A stretch of DNA of 64,000 bases, taken from the NCBI GenBank assembly GCA_964500435.1, contig CAZCNL010000007.1, positions 62,001-126,000 on the forward strand. The letters are read 5' to 3'. A program made the translations under genes and the position numbers. Positions 1-9,101 of this stretch are shown one piece after another (position 1 is the first letter of the stretch; each line of letters starts with the position of its first letter). The notes under the pieces were generated by a model, which was given only the letters and a program-made list of their open reading frames with translations, ran no database searches and was not told the origin of the DNA. The stretch comes from GWF2-33-9 sp964500435. GTDB taxonomy: Bacteria > Bacteroidota > Ignavibacteria > Kapaibacteriales > UBA2268.

Positions 1-253
1 AAGAAAATCATCATTAGTAGAGAAGTTTGGGAAAACTCCTCAAGATACCGGTAAGCCAGAAGTTCAAATTGCAATCTTAACTGATAGAATAGCTGATTTA
101 ACAAAGCATTTAGAAAAACATCCAAAAGATTTTCATACTCGTCGTGGAATGATTATGCTTGTTGCAAAAAGACGTAAGCTTTTGGATTATTTAGTATCAC
201 GTGACATAAATGCTTATCGTCAAATTATTAAAGATTTATCTCTAAGAAAATAA
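1..253 (+). CDS. rpsO: 30S ribosomal protein S15, 5'-truncated by the window edge
   Basis: Frame 2 is open from the window edge to a TAA at 251-253. The 83 visible residues read as the bulk of ribosomal protein S15, including a segment GKPEVQIAILTDRI, then LTKHLEKHPKDFHTRRG and LLDYLVSRD, which are strongly conserved in the family. S15 binds 16S rRNA in the central domain of the small subunit early in assembly. The first few residues lie outside the window. A clear intrinsic terminator follows 20 bases after the stop, so this is the end of its transcript. Confidence 0.97.
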   Translation, partial: RKSSLVEKFGKTPQDTGKPEVQIAILTDRIADLTKHLEKHPKDFHTRRGMIMLVAKRRKLLDYLVSRDINAYRQIIKDLSLRK

Positions 254-274
254 TTTCTTCATTATATTTTTTAT

Positions 275-308
275 AAAAACTGCTCTAATTTTTTGGGCAG
301 TTTTTTTT
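275..308 (+). terminator. Intrinsic terminator of rpsO
   Basis: Stem AAAAACTGC (275-283) pairs with GCAGTTTTT (297-305) and runs into a T-tract. It lies directly downstream of rpsO. Confidence 0.85.
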
Positions 309-427
309 CTTTTTAATATCCATTCTTGTTTATATATTTCAATGTTAAAAATCTTTCATTCCATTCTAATGATTTCATACAAATTTTAGATTCATTTTTA
401 CAATTCAATATTTTTTTAAATTAATAA

Positions 428-460
428 AATAGGTTATCTCACTTTATGAGATAACCTATT
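428..460 (-). terminator. Terminator hairpin of the GT2 glycosyltransferase gene
   Basis: Perfect 14-bp inverted repeat, 428-441 with 447-460, and a 5-base loop. It sits just past the minus-strand stop at 483 and is followed on the minus strand by ATTTTATTAA. Its position suggests it ends the lptE-GT2 transcript. It could also act on the plus strand, but rpsO already has its own terminator. Confidence 0.75.
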
Positions 461-482
461 AAAATTTAATAATTAAGTAAAA

Positions 483-1934
483 TTAGTTTTGGTAAGCTTC
501 TTTCAAAGACAAATAACCAACAGAGCCAAAACCTAAGAAAAACATAAATTGAAATGGAAGAGCAGCAATTTCCAAGTAATAAAGCGATATTCCCATTCCA
601 ACAATAAAGTATAAAGCTAAGAAAAGTTCAAATATTGCAGTTGCATGTATTTTTTTCTTTTGCTTCATTACGTTATTAGCATTAGCAGTTTTTCCAATTA
701 TACCAGCTTTTGGAGTGCGAACAAAGCCCGATTTTTTCCCAATTAATGCTTCTACTACTGCTTTTGTATTATTCACGGCAAAACCCATACTTCCGGCAAG
801 AAATAATGGGAAGAATAGTAATCTCTTACGCCAATCAAGGTGTATCGTTTTTTGTGCAAAAGTGTAAAATAAGAAAGTTGAAATTGAAGCAAGGACAAAA
901 ATTGACATTAAGGAATAAAAATTATCGTAGCTTGTAGTAATATTTTTCAACACAACAATTGGAACATTCAACAAAGCAACAATAATAATGAAGGGGAAAA
1001 CAATGTTGCTTGTTAAATGTATGAAGCTTTCAATTTTAACTTTCAAAGGGAAATTACTTCTTATAACTGCTGGGAGAAGTTTTTTAGCAGTTTCAACAGC
1101 ACCTTTTGTCCATCGAAATTGTTGAGTTTTTAAAGCATTTATATCGGCGGGTAACTCTGCTGGCGAAGTAACTTCATTAAGATAAACGAACTTCCAACCC
1201 TTGAGTTGAGCTCTGTAAGATAAGTCAAGGTCTTCTGTCAATGTATCTGGTTGCCAATTACCAGCATCGTAAATGCAACTTTTTCTCCAAATTCCTGCAG
1301 TTCCATTGAAATTAATGAAAAATCCAGATTTAAAGCGTACTTCTTGCTCTAAAGCAAAATGACCATCGAGAGCTAATGCTTGAGCTTTTGTTAAGTAAGA
1401 ATACTCTTCGTTCAAATGTTCCCAGCGTGTTTGAACCATACCAATTTCAGGATTATTGAAATGAGGAACAGTTTTCATAAGGAAATCTGGATTCGGCAAA
1501 AAGTCGGCATCGAAAATAGCCACAAATTCACCTTCTGCTACTTCTAATCCTGCTTTTAATGCTCCAGCTTTGTATCCTGACCGGTCTACACGATGAATAT
1601 ATTTGATATTAAAATTCTTTGCGGCATATTCTGCCACAACAGATTTTAATATTTCTTGTGTGTTGTCGGTCGAATCGTCTAAGACTTGAATTTCAAGCTT
1701 GTCGATTGGATACTTTATTTCACAAATTTTGCGAACTAACCTTTCGGCTACTACTGGTTCATTGAATAATGGGATTTGGATTGTAACTTTTGGTAGTTCA
1801 TCAGGCATTGGTGGGGTTACGGGTTTCATTTTATTATATTTGTGATAATAATAAAGTAAAAATAACCCGTGTATACCAAAGCTGAATAGAACAAGCAAGG
1901 ACAAGAAATAAAAAATAAGTATAAATGTTTCCAT
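483..1934 (-). CDS. Membrane glycosyltransferase family 2 (processive, cellulose-synthase-like)
   Basis: A 483-residue inner-membrane glycosyltransferase. One membrane segment is visible at about residues 5-29. The GT2 catalytic core follows, with DD at 86-87, DAD at 142-144, TED at 233-235 and QQFRW at 271-275; together this is the D,D,D,QxxRW signature of processive GT2 enzymes that polymerise and export glycans. Further hydrophobic helices occupy about 310-400 and 440-475. It would transfer sugar from an NDP-sugar at the cytoplasmic face; the acceptor cannot be read from sequence. The gene starts at ATG 1934, 36 bases after the lptE stop, so the two are probably co-transcribed. Length and motif order fit the family. 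It could be a polysaccharide synthase or a glycolipid synthase. Confidence 0.88.
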   Translation of the reverse strand: METFILIFYFLSLLVLFSFGIHGLFLLYYYHKYNKMKPVTPPMPDELPKVTIQIPLFNEPVVAERLVRKICEIKYPIDKLEIQVLDDSTDNTQEILKSVVAEYAAKNFNIKYIHRVDRSGYKAGALKAGLEVAEGEFVAIFDADFLPNPDFLMKTVPHFNNPEIGMVQTRWEHLNEEYSYLTKAQALALDGHFALEQEVRFKSGFFINFNGTAGIWRKSCIYDAGNWQPDTLTEDLDLSYRAQLKGWKFVYLNEVTSPAELPADINALKTQQFRWTKGAVETAKKLLPAVIRSNFPLKVKIESFIHLTSNIVFPFIIIVALLNVPIVVLKNITTSYDNFYSLMSIFVLASISTFLFYTFAQKTIHLDWRKRLLFFPLFLAGSMGFAVNNTKAVVEALIGKKSGFVRTPKAGIIGKTANANNVMKQKKKIHATAIFELFLALYFIVGMGISLYYLEIAALPFQFMFFLGFGSVGYLSLKEAYQN

Positions 1935-1970
1935 AAGCGGATATCTATCCCCTTTTATACGATATAATAT

Positions 1971-2474
1971 TTACCAATTTGAAATTACAGATAATAAGAT
2001 GTCTTCGGCGCTATTTTTTAATATAGTCCTGATTGCTTCATTCCGCCCGTTAAGTCCTTCGGACAAATTATAAAATGAATAATTTGTAAATTCTTTTTCC
2101 CAAAACATCTTTTTTTTCACATTATCAAAATACTCAACTTTACAAGTAACTTGCACTTTTCTTTCTTTTTCTAATTCTCCTGGGTTGACTTGCGAAATAC
2201 TTTCTGTGATTGCAATTATTGCAACATTTAATTGAGCATCTCCCTGGTTCTCTTCAACTGTCAATGTTCCATCGCTTCTAAAATTTTTCAAGATTTCCTG
2301 TGTCAAATAATCTTTAAAATCGGGAACACCATAATTGCTTTGGTCATTTACAGTTGGTATGACTATTGTTTTTATGTAATCTGGAACATTACCACCTACA
2401 AATGAGTAGCACCCATAGAGTAAAAGAAATGTCAAGGAACAAATCACTATTTTAATATGAGTAATTTTTAACAA
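1971..2474 (-). CDS. lptE: LptE-like LPS-assembly lipoprotein
   Basis: A 167-residue lipoprotein. The N-terminus is a hydrophobic signal ending in the lipobox-like LLLYGC at about residues 17-22, followed by YSFVGGNVPDYIKTI, typical of the Bacteroidetes LptE family. In this family the protein plugs the LptD beta-barrel and helps insert LPS into the outer membrane. The start is a TTG (2472-2474): no in-frame ATG lies before the lipobox, and starting later would remove the signal peptide. It lies just upstream of a GT2 glycosyltransferase on the same strand. No clear Shine-Dalgarno is seen. lptD is not in the window. Confidence 0.78.
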   Translation of the reverse strand: MLKITHIKIVICSLTFLLLYGCYSFVGGNVPDYIKTIVIPTVNDQSNYGVPDFKDYLTQEILKNFRSDGTLTVEENQGDAQLNVAIIAITESISQVNPGELEKERKVQVTCKVEYFDNVKKKMFWEKEFTNYSFYNLSEGLNGRNEAIRTILKNSAEDILLSVISNW

Positions 2475-2584
2475 TTTTTTATAAATTGCTTTTTTTGTAA
2501 ATTCAAAATTAATGAGATTATATCAAATAACAATACTTTTTTAAATTTATCGTAAATTGTTATTTCATATTAATTTATAAATTC

Positions 2585-5413
2585 TTACTTTACCCACACC
2601 ACTTTTTGTGTTATTTTATGTAAACTTGTAGTAATTCTTAACAAGAATACTTGTGAATTTATATTGTGAACATTGATTATGATTGGATTACTTGAATAGA
2701 TATTTCGATTATCCATCGTATAATAAATTTGATTACCAAATAAGTCGAATAACTCTACATTTTTTATTTCTTCGTATGCGTTGTTATTATTAATTGTAAT
2801 AATTCCTTCTTGTGGTTCTGCTAAGATGTTTATTTGCGGTGTTTGCGGCTGCTCTTCAATACCAACGGTTTTTAAAAGTGAAATTATATTATTCGTTAGT
2901 TCATCTTTATCCGTCGAACAACCAATTAATAAAGTCATCTTTTTTTCTGCTTGAGGAGGCAAATCGTCATTAAACCGAATTCCTGTTAATACACTTCTAT
3001 CGTATATTTTATCATTTTGCATTGTTGTTCCAGACTTCAAAACTTGGATTTGTTTTTCTTTTGTAAACAAATCTGTATAATCATAGTCTAATCCTGCAAT
3101 TTGTGCTTCAGTATTTGGTTCTTTGGAATATGAAACGCAACCAACAAATATATTTGTATTAGGTTTATAAACAAGCTCAGCACCAAATGCTTTTATTTGT
3201 GAATTTACATCTGCTTTATTGATTTCATCGTATAAAATAGCTACATTGCTATCTGGTTCTTCGTCGATGTCCCAATCATAATAATATCCTAAGGATAATT
3301 TTTTTAATGTATTTTCAGATGTGTTTTTTGTTGTCAAATCAATTTGTGCAATATTTGGATTTGGAAAACTTACTCTTTGAGTAATTTCAAGTCCAATTTT
3401 ATCTGTTGTTCCGGCATAATCATCGCTAATTATGCCTTCGGTGTAATTTGGTGCTATGAATTTTTTTATTGTCTTAAAAGGGTCATCGAAAATTGTAACA
3501 ACTTTCTTATCATTTTCGGAAATAATTAAACCAGAATTTCCATAGAGTTGATTGCTTTTTCCTTTTAATAAAAATCCTACACCTTCTTTTTTATTACCTA
3601 TTTCAACATAACCAAAATCACCTTTATCACTTAATGAAAATGCAATTTTATCAGTTTCAAAGGTTGCAAAGTTGGCTGTAGGAATAAAATCAAATTTGAA
3701 CATATCGTGAAAATTATTATCGCCAGTAATATCCATCCGAAATATAACTCTATTCGTATTTTGCTTAGTAATAACAACTGGAAATGTACCAATAATTGCT
3801 TCATCTGAAGTGTTTATAAAGTTCAAATTTGCTTCATTATTAATCACTTGAACTGAACCAGCTGGGTCGTATACTGCTGACAACAAAAAACGCAAATTTG
3901 AAGCATTTCCTAAAACATTTTTTATTTTCACTTGCAAATAAGCCGTATCACCAACAGCAAAGCGATTAAAGTTACTTCCCGAGGAATTCGACCACAAATA
4001 AGAAACTGGCACTATACCAGGAATAGAATATGGGTCAATGGTTACAACTTTTAATAAATTTAATCTTCCCGGAATTAATCGCTTATCGCTAAATGTAAAA
4101 TTTTCATTTGATATATCATCAGTGCATTGACGAACAAATTGAATAGCTTGAATTGGGTTTAGTTCTGGATGCTTCGATCGAGCTAATGCAACAGCACCTG
4201 CAACAACGGGGGCAGAAAATGATGTACCACCTTCTACAGACAAATAAGAACCACTATTAGATGGAGCATAGTTACCTTCGCCTGGTGCCATAATATTTAC
4301 TGGGACGCTTAAACAAGTTGTCATTTCTGTAACTTGGTCATATAAATCGACTTCACCAACTGCCAAAACACCATCGTAACCTGCGGGATAATATGTGTCG
4401 TATCGTGTCCCACCATTTGTTCCTATATTTCCACCGGCTGCGACAATTGCAACTCCATTTGCAACTGCGTAATTTATAATACTTTGCTCTAATTCAGAAA
4501 ATTCCCTTGGTCCACCCCAACTTAAATTCAATACAGAGAAATGATGAACAGCGGCAAATATTATTGATTCATTTCCAAATGCAAGTGAACTCCCACTTCC
4601 AGCAGCCTTTATTGGAAATAATTTGCAATAAGCACCAACTCCCGCAATACCTTTATTATTGTTAAAAGTTGCTGCTGCAATACCAGCTACTAAGGTTCCG
4701 TGGTCAACACTTGAATTGAATGTATTTCCCCATCCTTGTGCTTCTTCGTCACCTAAAAAGTTATAACCATTATAATCATCGATAAATCCATTTCCATCAT
4801 CGTCTAACCCGTTATTTGGGATTTCTCCTTTGTTGATAAAAAGTGAATTTATGATATCTTCATGTTCTTGATACACTCCGTTATCACTTACTCCTATAAC
4901 ATAATTAGAGTCTCCTTTCCAAACTTCCCATGCTTCTTTTGCTTTAATTTTATCAAAAGTTACTTGTTTATAAAAATAACTATCATTTGGTGTAAATGCT
5001 TGAATTGTATAATTATAATAAGGTTCTACTAATTCAATTTCGGGAAATAAATTCTTTAATTGCTTACAAAAACTTTGAGGAGAAACTTCTTTTTTTAATT
5101 CGAGAATATATGTTCTTAAAATTGGTTCTTCTGCTTCTTGAATTTTATTTAAATCTAAGTTTTTAGATTGTAAGATGAACAATTTACTTGGGTTATATTT
5201 CAAAGAATAACTTGCGTCAAGTATTGGCTTGATTTGACCTTGTATTTTATTATTGATTTTTTGTAGAATGGACTTAGAATTTCTTATATCTTCTTTGAAT
5301 CGAATTAAAAACTTAGTTTTTGAAACGTAGTTATCATCATTTGCATTTGCAAATAAGAGTAAATCAACAAAAAATAGATTTGCCATAATCAAAAAGTAGA
5401 AAAATCTTTTCAT
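2585..5413 (-). CDS. Secreted subtilisin-like serine protease (S8) with T9SS sorting domain
   Basis: A 942-residue secreted peptidase. It has a signal peptide (about 1-24), an inhibitor-like propeptide region (about 30-140), and the S8 domain with catalytic Asp177 (VSDNGV), His238 (DHGTLVAG), oxyanion Asn329 (AAGGNIG) and Ser398 (GGTSFSAP). A calcium-loop-like stretch DDDGNGFID lies at 204-212. After the protease domain come beta-rich repeats, and a C-terminal stretch of about 80 residues ends in KVVWVK, the pattern of a T9SS type A sorting domain. It would be exported by Sec and then by T9SS to the cell surface or medium. The start ATG 5413 has AAGG just upstream. It appears monocistronic. 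Confidence 0.9.
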   Translation of the reverse strand: MKRFFYFLIMANLFFVDLLLFANANDDNYVSKTKFLIRFKEDIRNSKSILQKINNKIQGQIKPILDASYSLKYNPSKLFILQSKNLDLNKIQEAEEPILRTYILELKKEVSPQSFCKQLKNLFPEIELVEPYYNYTIQAFTPNDSYFYKQVTFDKIKAKEAWEVWKGDSNYVIGVSDNGVYQEHEDIINSLFINKGEIPNNGLDDDGNGFIDDYNGYNFLGDEEAQGWGNTFNSSVDHGTLVAGIAAATFNNNKGIAGVGAYCKLFPIKAAGSGSSLAFGNESIIFAAVHHFSVLNLSWGGPREFSELEQSIINYAVANGVAIVAAGGNIGTNGGTRYDTYYPAGYDGVLAVGEVDLYDQVTEMTTCLSVPVNIMAPGEGNYAPSNSGSYLSVEGGTSFSAPVVAGAVALARSKHPELNPIQAIQFVRQCTDDISNENFTFSDKRLIPGRLNLLKVVTIDPYSIPGIVPVSYLWSNSSGSNFNRFAVGDTAYLQVKIKNVLGNASNLRFLLSAVYDPAGSVQVINNEANLNFINTSDEAIIGTFPVVITKQNTNRVIFRMDITGDNNFHDMFKFDFIPTANFATFETDKIAFSLSDKGDFGYVEIGNKKEGVGFLLKGKSNQLYGNSGLIISENDKKVVTIFDDPFKTIKKFIAPNYTEGIISDDYAGTTDKIGLEITQRVSFPNPNIAQIDLTTKNTSENTLKKLSLGYYYDWDIDEEPDSNVAILYDEINKADVNSQIKAFGAELVYKPNTNIFVGCVSYSKEPNTEAQIAGLDYDYTDLFTKEKQIQVLKSGTTMQNDKIYDRSVLTGIRFNDDLPPQAEKKMTLLIGCSTDKDELTNNIISLLKTVGIEEQPQTPQINILAEPQEGIITINNNNAYEEIKNVELFDLFGNQIYYTMDNRNIYSSNPIIINVHNINSQVFLLRITTSLHKITQKVVWVK

Positions 5414-5509
5414 AACCTTATTCCAATTAAAATTACTATAATTTAAAACTTAAATAATAATCTAAGTTATGCAATTTACTTATTTTTAATTTATTAACAA
5501 AAATATCAT

Positions 5510-5537
5510 AAAAAAAGGCTGTCGAAGAACAACAGCC
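5510..5537 (-). terminator. Intrinsic terminator of the IPT/FGE lipoprotein gene
   Basis: GGCTGT (5517-5522) pairs with ACAGCC (5532-5537). On the minus strand the stem is followed by a T-run (A-run 5510-5516 on plus). It lies 18 bases past the stop at 5555. Confidence 0.8.
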
Positions 5538-5554
5538 CTATTTTATTATAAAAA

Positions 5555-7651
5555 TTATTTATTTCTACAGACACGAAAACCAACATAATATTGAACATTT
5601 GTTGGATCCATTGAATTACGAATATAGTTAGAGCAGTTATTTGGTCCATCAATATAAGAGCCCCCTCTGAAAACTCTTTCAATTCCGTCAGTTGCACCAA
5701 TTGGATCGACTTGCTCAGCATCTTCATAAAAATCGTATAAATCCCAGACCCATTCAGCAACATTTCCGTGCATATCGTACAAACCAAAATCATTTGCTTG
5801 AAGTAATCCTACGTGTTGAACATCCTTAGTGTTTATATTTGTCCAACCCAATTTAGAAATTGCCCCTTCATTACCGTCTAAATTACCAAAATTACCTGCT
5901 GAACCAGCACGGCATGCGTATTCCCATTCTGCCTCTGTCAACAATCGCCATCCATTCGCATCTTTATTCCAAGTAACTTTATTTCCATTGACTGTGTATG
6001 CTTCAGTTAAACCTTCAAGCTTCGATAATCTATTGCAAAAATCAATTGCAGCTAACCAAGTAAGCTGTTCAACAGGGTTATTATCGTCTTTAATTCTGCT
6101 TGGATTTAATTGATTCATTACTTTTTTATATTGTGCTTGAGTTACTTCCGTTTTTCCCACTAAAATTGGTTTTGTTAGAGTAACTTTATGTTGCGGGTAA
6201 CTATCGCCAGCATTTGGATTACTGGAACCCATCATAAAAGATCCTGCTGGAACTTCGGCAGTTTCGACAATTGGCTTTGCTTTTTGTTGAATTGTAAATG
6301 AAACTTTGTTGGATTGCAAATTATTAACCAAAACGTAAATGTCAACTTGACCTGAAGGCATATCGGGAACTTCTACATCAATTTCGGTATCAGTCCAAGT
6401 TACATAATTTGTTGCTTGTACTGTTCCAAACATTACATAACTGTTACCTTTTATAGCCCCAAAGTCAGTCCCATTAATTTGTATGATTTGTCCCGATTGT
6501 GCAATAGTTTGGTTTAATGAAGTAATTTTTGGTGCTTTTGGTGCAACGGTAATAGTATAATCGACTAAATTACTTGTTTGTTTTCCAATGACAACTTTCA
6601 ATTTCCCTGAAACTGCATTTTTGGGAACTGTAACTTTGATCATTGTTGCATCCCAATATAAATAATCTGTTGCTTTTATATCATTAAAATAAACGTAGCT
6701 CGAATCACTTTTATCAAGACCAAAATATTTACCCAAAATTGTTATTGTTTCTCCAGTCTCAAAGGAAGTTTTATTCAATGAGTTAATTATTGGATCCGGC
6801 TGACTTGTTACAATTGTCAAATTTATGGTGTTGCTTGCTTGAGTGCCAACAAAAACACGAACAAAACCCGTTGTTGCAGTTGCGGGAACTTTTACTCTTA
6901 TAGAATCACTAGTCCATAGTGTATATTGAGTACCTTTCACACCATTAAAATCAACATAACTCGAGCCTTGTGTGCTACCAAAATTTCTGCCTGAAATTTT
7001 TATTTCATCTCCTGGTGAAACTGTGGAAGGATAAATCATATTAATAAATGGATCATCTTTCGTTGAAATCGTAAAATAAAATGGATTACTTGCTTTCCCA
7101 TTACTTGTTTTAACAATTAAATTTCCAGTAGTTGCGTTTTGAGGAACAACAACTTTGATTGAAGTATTTGTCCACGTTGTAATGTTCGTGGCAGGTGTCC
7201 CATTAAATTCCACAGAGCCTTTTGAATCACCAAAATTAATGCCCTTTATCTCAATTTCTTGATCTACATATGCTTTGCCAGCACCTGCACTTAAAATTCT
7301 TGGTCCATCATCATAATAAAATTCCAAAGTATTAGATGTTTTTGCTCCTGAAACTAATTTAATAACTCCACTTGAAGTTATATTTGGCACAATTACTTTA
7401 ATCTCAGTATTGTTCCAAGAAACATAAGTTTCAACTTGCAAATCGTTAAAATAAATTTTTGATTCACCTCTTTCGGCTCCAAAATTATTACCTGTAATTG
7501 TTGTATTGTCCCCTGGCAATACTTTCGAAGGGTTTATTGCTATAAGTTTTGGTGAAGTTCCATCGTCCGTAGGTCCTGTAGTTTTATCTCCACAAGAGGA
7601 AAAGAGTACAACACTTGCTATTGTAATTATCAACGTTTTAAAAAACTTCAT
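5555..7651 (-). CDS. Lipoprotein with five IPT/TIG domains and a C-terminal formylglycine-generating-enzyme-like domain
   Basis: A 698-residue lipoprotein: signal peptide with lipobox ending LFSSC at about residue 20. Five tandem IPT/TIG (Ig-like) domains follow, each opening with a P-I-I-x-S-type strand and a GNNFG/GINFG/GRNFG/GKYFG/GTDFG turn. From about residue 465 an FGE-sulfatase/SUMF1-type domain begins with VPAGSFMMGS, continues with KTEVTQAQYKKVM and WRLLTEAEWEYACRAG, and ends with RGGSYIDG and VGFRVCRNK. This fold includes formylglycine-generating enzymes but also many non-catalytic or other oxidase variants. No sulfatase gene is nearby, so the substrate is unknown. A good Shine-Dalgarno (GGAG) precedes ATG 7651. 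Confidence 0.85.
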   Translation of the reverse strand: MKFFKTLIITIASVVLFSSCGDKTTGPTDDGTSPKLIAINPSKVLPGDNTTITGNNFGAERGESKIYFNDLQVETYVSWNNTEIKVIVPNITSSGVIKLVSGAKTSNTLEFYYDDGPRILSAGAGKAYVDQEIEIKGINFGDSKGSVEFNGTPATNITTWTNTSIKVVVPQNATTGNLIVKTSNGKASNPFYFTISTKDDPFINMIYPSTVSPGDEIKISGRNFGSTQGSSYVDFNGVKGTQYTLWTSDSIRVKVPATATTGFVRVFVGTQASNTINLTIVTSQPDPIINSLNKTSFETGETITILGKYFGLDKSDSSYVYFNDIKATDYLYWDATMIKVTVPKNAVSGKLKVVIGKQTSNLVDYTITVAPKAPKITSLNQTIAQSGQIIQINGTDFGAIKGNSYVMFGTVQATNYVTWTDTEIDVEVPDMPSGQVDIYVLVNNLQSNKVSFTIQQKAKPIVETAEVPAGSFMMGSSNPNAGDSYPQHKVTLTKPILVGKTEVTQAQYKKVMNQLNPSRIKDDNNPVEQLTWLAAIDFCNRLSKLEGLTEAYTVNGNKVTWNKDANGWRLLTEAEWEYACRAGSAGNFGNLDGNEGAISKLGWTNINTKDVQHVGLLQANDFGLYDMHGNVAEWVWDLYDFYEDAEQVDPIGATDGIERVFRGGSYIDGPNNCSNYIRNSMDPTNVQYYVGFRVCRNK

Positions 7652-7716
7652 TTTTAACTCCTTTGTTTAATTTTCAATATATAATTTCTTATTCTAATAA
7701 AGACATTTATTAAGGT

Positions 7717-7747
7717 AAAAAGTTACATTTGTTTGCAACTTTTTTTA
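7717..7747 (-). terminator. Possible weak terminator of murB
   Basis: AAAAAGTT (7717-7724) can pair with AACTTTTT about 14 bases on (7738-7745). The hairpin is flanked by T/A runs and lies 85 bases past the murB stop on the minus strand. The stem is AT-rich and therefore weak. The same bases include a motif discussed as a possible promoter of the lipoprotein gene. Confidence 0.35.
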
Positions 7748-7831
7748 ATTTATTTTCTGTTTTTTAAACAACTTTTATTTGGTATGAAAATTTTACTCTT
7801 TAAAATAATTTCATAACTTTTTAAACATAAC

Positions 7832-8848
7832 TCAAATATAAATAACTTCTGGTTCCAATGTTATATAAAATTTTTCCTTAATTGTTTCAATAATTTCATT
7901 TGCAAAATTTACTATTTCTTCACCTTTTGCATTGCCTTTATTGCATATTATTAATGAATGTTTATCATAAACGCAAACATCTCCTTTGCAATAACCCTTA
8001 AAACCAGCTTTTTCAATTAAATATGCAGCTGAAATTTTAATTTGTTTCTCATTTAATTTATAATAGCCACTACCTTGAAAGTGATGAGATATTTTATCAA
8101 ATTCTTCAATTGTGATTAATGGATTTTTAAAAAAACTGCCAGCATTCGGAATTTTCGAAGGCTCAGGTAATTTATTTTGTCGAATCTCGCAAACAGCATT
8201 GTAAACATCAACTAATTTTAATTTTCCCGCATCAGATTTTTCAAAATATTTTTTTAAATCATTATAATTTATATTCGCCTTAAAATTCTTGTTTAATTTA
8301 TATCGAACTTTTTTGATGAAAATATTTTTAAATTTATCATTTTTGAAAATAGAATAACGATAGTTGAAATTGCAGTCATTATTATTAAATTTCAATTCTT
8401 TTGAATTATCAAAAGAAAAAGCATCTAATGAAATAAATGAACTTGATTGCTCGACGCCATAAGCACCAATATTTTGGACAGGGGCGGCACCAATTGTTCC
8501 AGGAATATATGCCAAATTTTCAACTCCTGAAAAATTATTATTTACACAAAATCGCACAAAATCATCCCAAAGTAATCCGCTATCGCATTCCAATATAATT
8601 TCATCTATATTTTCATCGATTATTGTTATATCTTTCAAATTATTTTTTAAAACAATTCCATCAAAATTTTTAGTAAATAAAATATTGGAACCAGCTCCTA
8701 AAAAAAATTTATCAAATTTATTTAAGTTTTTATCACTAAAAATCGCATTTAAATCGTCATAGTTATTTATAAAAATAAAAAATCTTGCAGAAGCATCTAT
8801 TTTTAACGTATTAAAATTCAACAAAGAAAAATTTTGAAATATTTGCAT
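7832..8848 (-). CDS. murB: UDP-N-acetylenolpyruvoylglucosamine reductase
   Basis: A 338-residue cytoplasmic flavoenzyme that reduces UDP-GlcNAc-enolpyruvate to UDP-MurNAc with NADPH, the second committed step of peptidoglycan synthesis. The FAD-binding part shows FLGAGSNILFT near residue 50 and the loop GTIGAAPVQNIGAYGVE near 118-134. The catalytic serine lies in PNAGSFFKNP, and the terminal LEPEVIYI carries the conserved glutamate. YRYSIFK identifies the longer, type I (E. coli-like) form. It is divergent from rho, and its first codons overlap the -33 box of the likely rho promoter. It is not in a mur/fts cluster here. Confidence 0.95.
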   Translation of the reverse strand: MQIFQNFSLLNFNTLKIDASARFFIFINNYDDLNAIFSDKNLNKFDKFFLGAGSNILFTKNFDGIVLKNNLKDITIIDENIDEIILECDSGLLWDDFVRFCVNNNFSGVENLAYIPGTIGAAPVQNIGAYGVEQSSSFISLDAFSFDNSKELKFNNNDCNFNYRYSIFKNDKFKNIFIKKVRYKLNKNFKANINYNDLKKYFEKSDAGKLKLVDVYNAVCEIRQNKLPEPSKIPNAGSFFKNPLITIEEFDKISHHFQGSGYYKLNEKQIKISAAYLIEKAGFKGYCKGDVCVYDKHSLIICNKGNAKGEEIVNFANEIIETIKEKFYITLEPEVIYI

Positions 8849-8872
8849 AATTAAAAATTATTCGTAAATTTG
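8842..8872 (+). promoter_or_regulatory. Bacteroidetes-type promoter reading toward rho
   Basis: TTTG (8842-8845), exactly 19 bases, then TAAATTTG (8865-8872). This matches the TTTG-N19-TAnnTTTG consensus known for the Bacteroidetes primary sigma factor. Transcription would begin near 8879, giving rho a leader of about 220 nucleotides. The -33 box overlaps the murB start codon region. Confidence 0.55.
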
Positions 8873-8928
8873 TCTATTGAGATATCACAAAAATAGTAAA
8901 AATAAGATACATTACTAATTTTCTCAAA

Positions 8929-8959
8929 AATTCCCATTAAAATTAATATTCGGGGAATT
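8929..8959 (+). other. Hairpin in the rho leader
   Basis: AATTCCC (8929-8935) can pair with GGGAATT (8953-8959) across a 17-base AT-rich loop, inside the predicted rho 5' leader. No U-tract follows, so it is not an obvious terminator. The rest of the leader shows no ORF of note. Confidence 0.35.
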
Positions 8960-9101
8960 ATAAAGCGGAAACTCCAATTTATCAAAAAATTTCAACCATT
9001 CAAATATGTTTATTGCTGTGCAATTTGAATTAAATGTAAATTAAAAAAATTAAAATTGAATTTAAAAATTTGTAATAACCCAACATATTAGGATTTATTA
9101 T

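Noticed and set aside
5506..5793. 95-residue minus-strand ORF overlapping the C-terminus of the IPT/FGE gene
   Set aside because: It lies in another frame of a strongly supported gene and crosses its terminator; no family signature.
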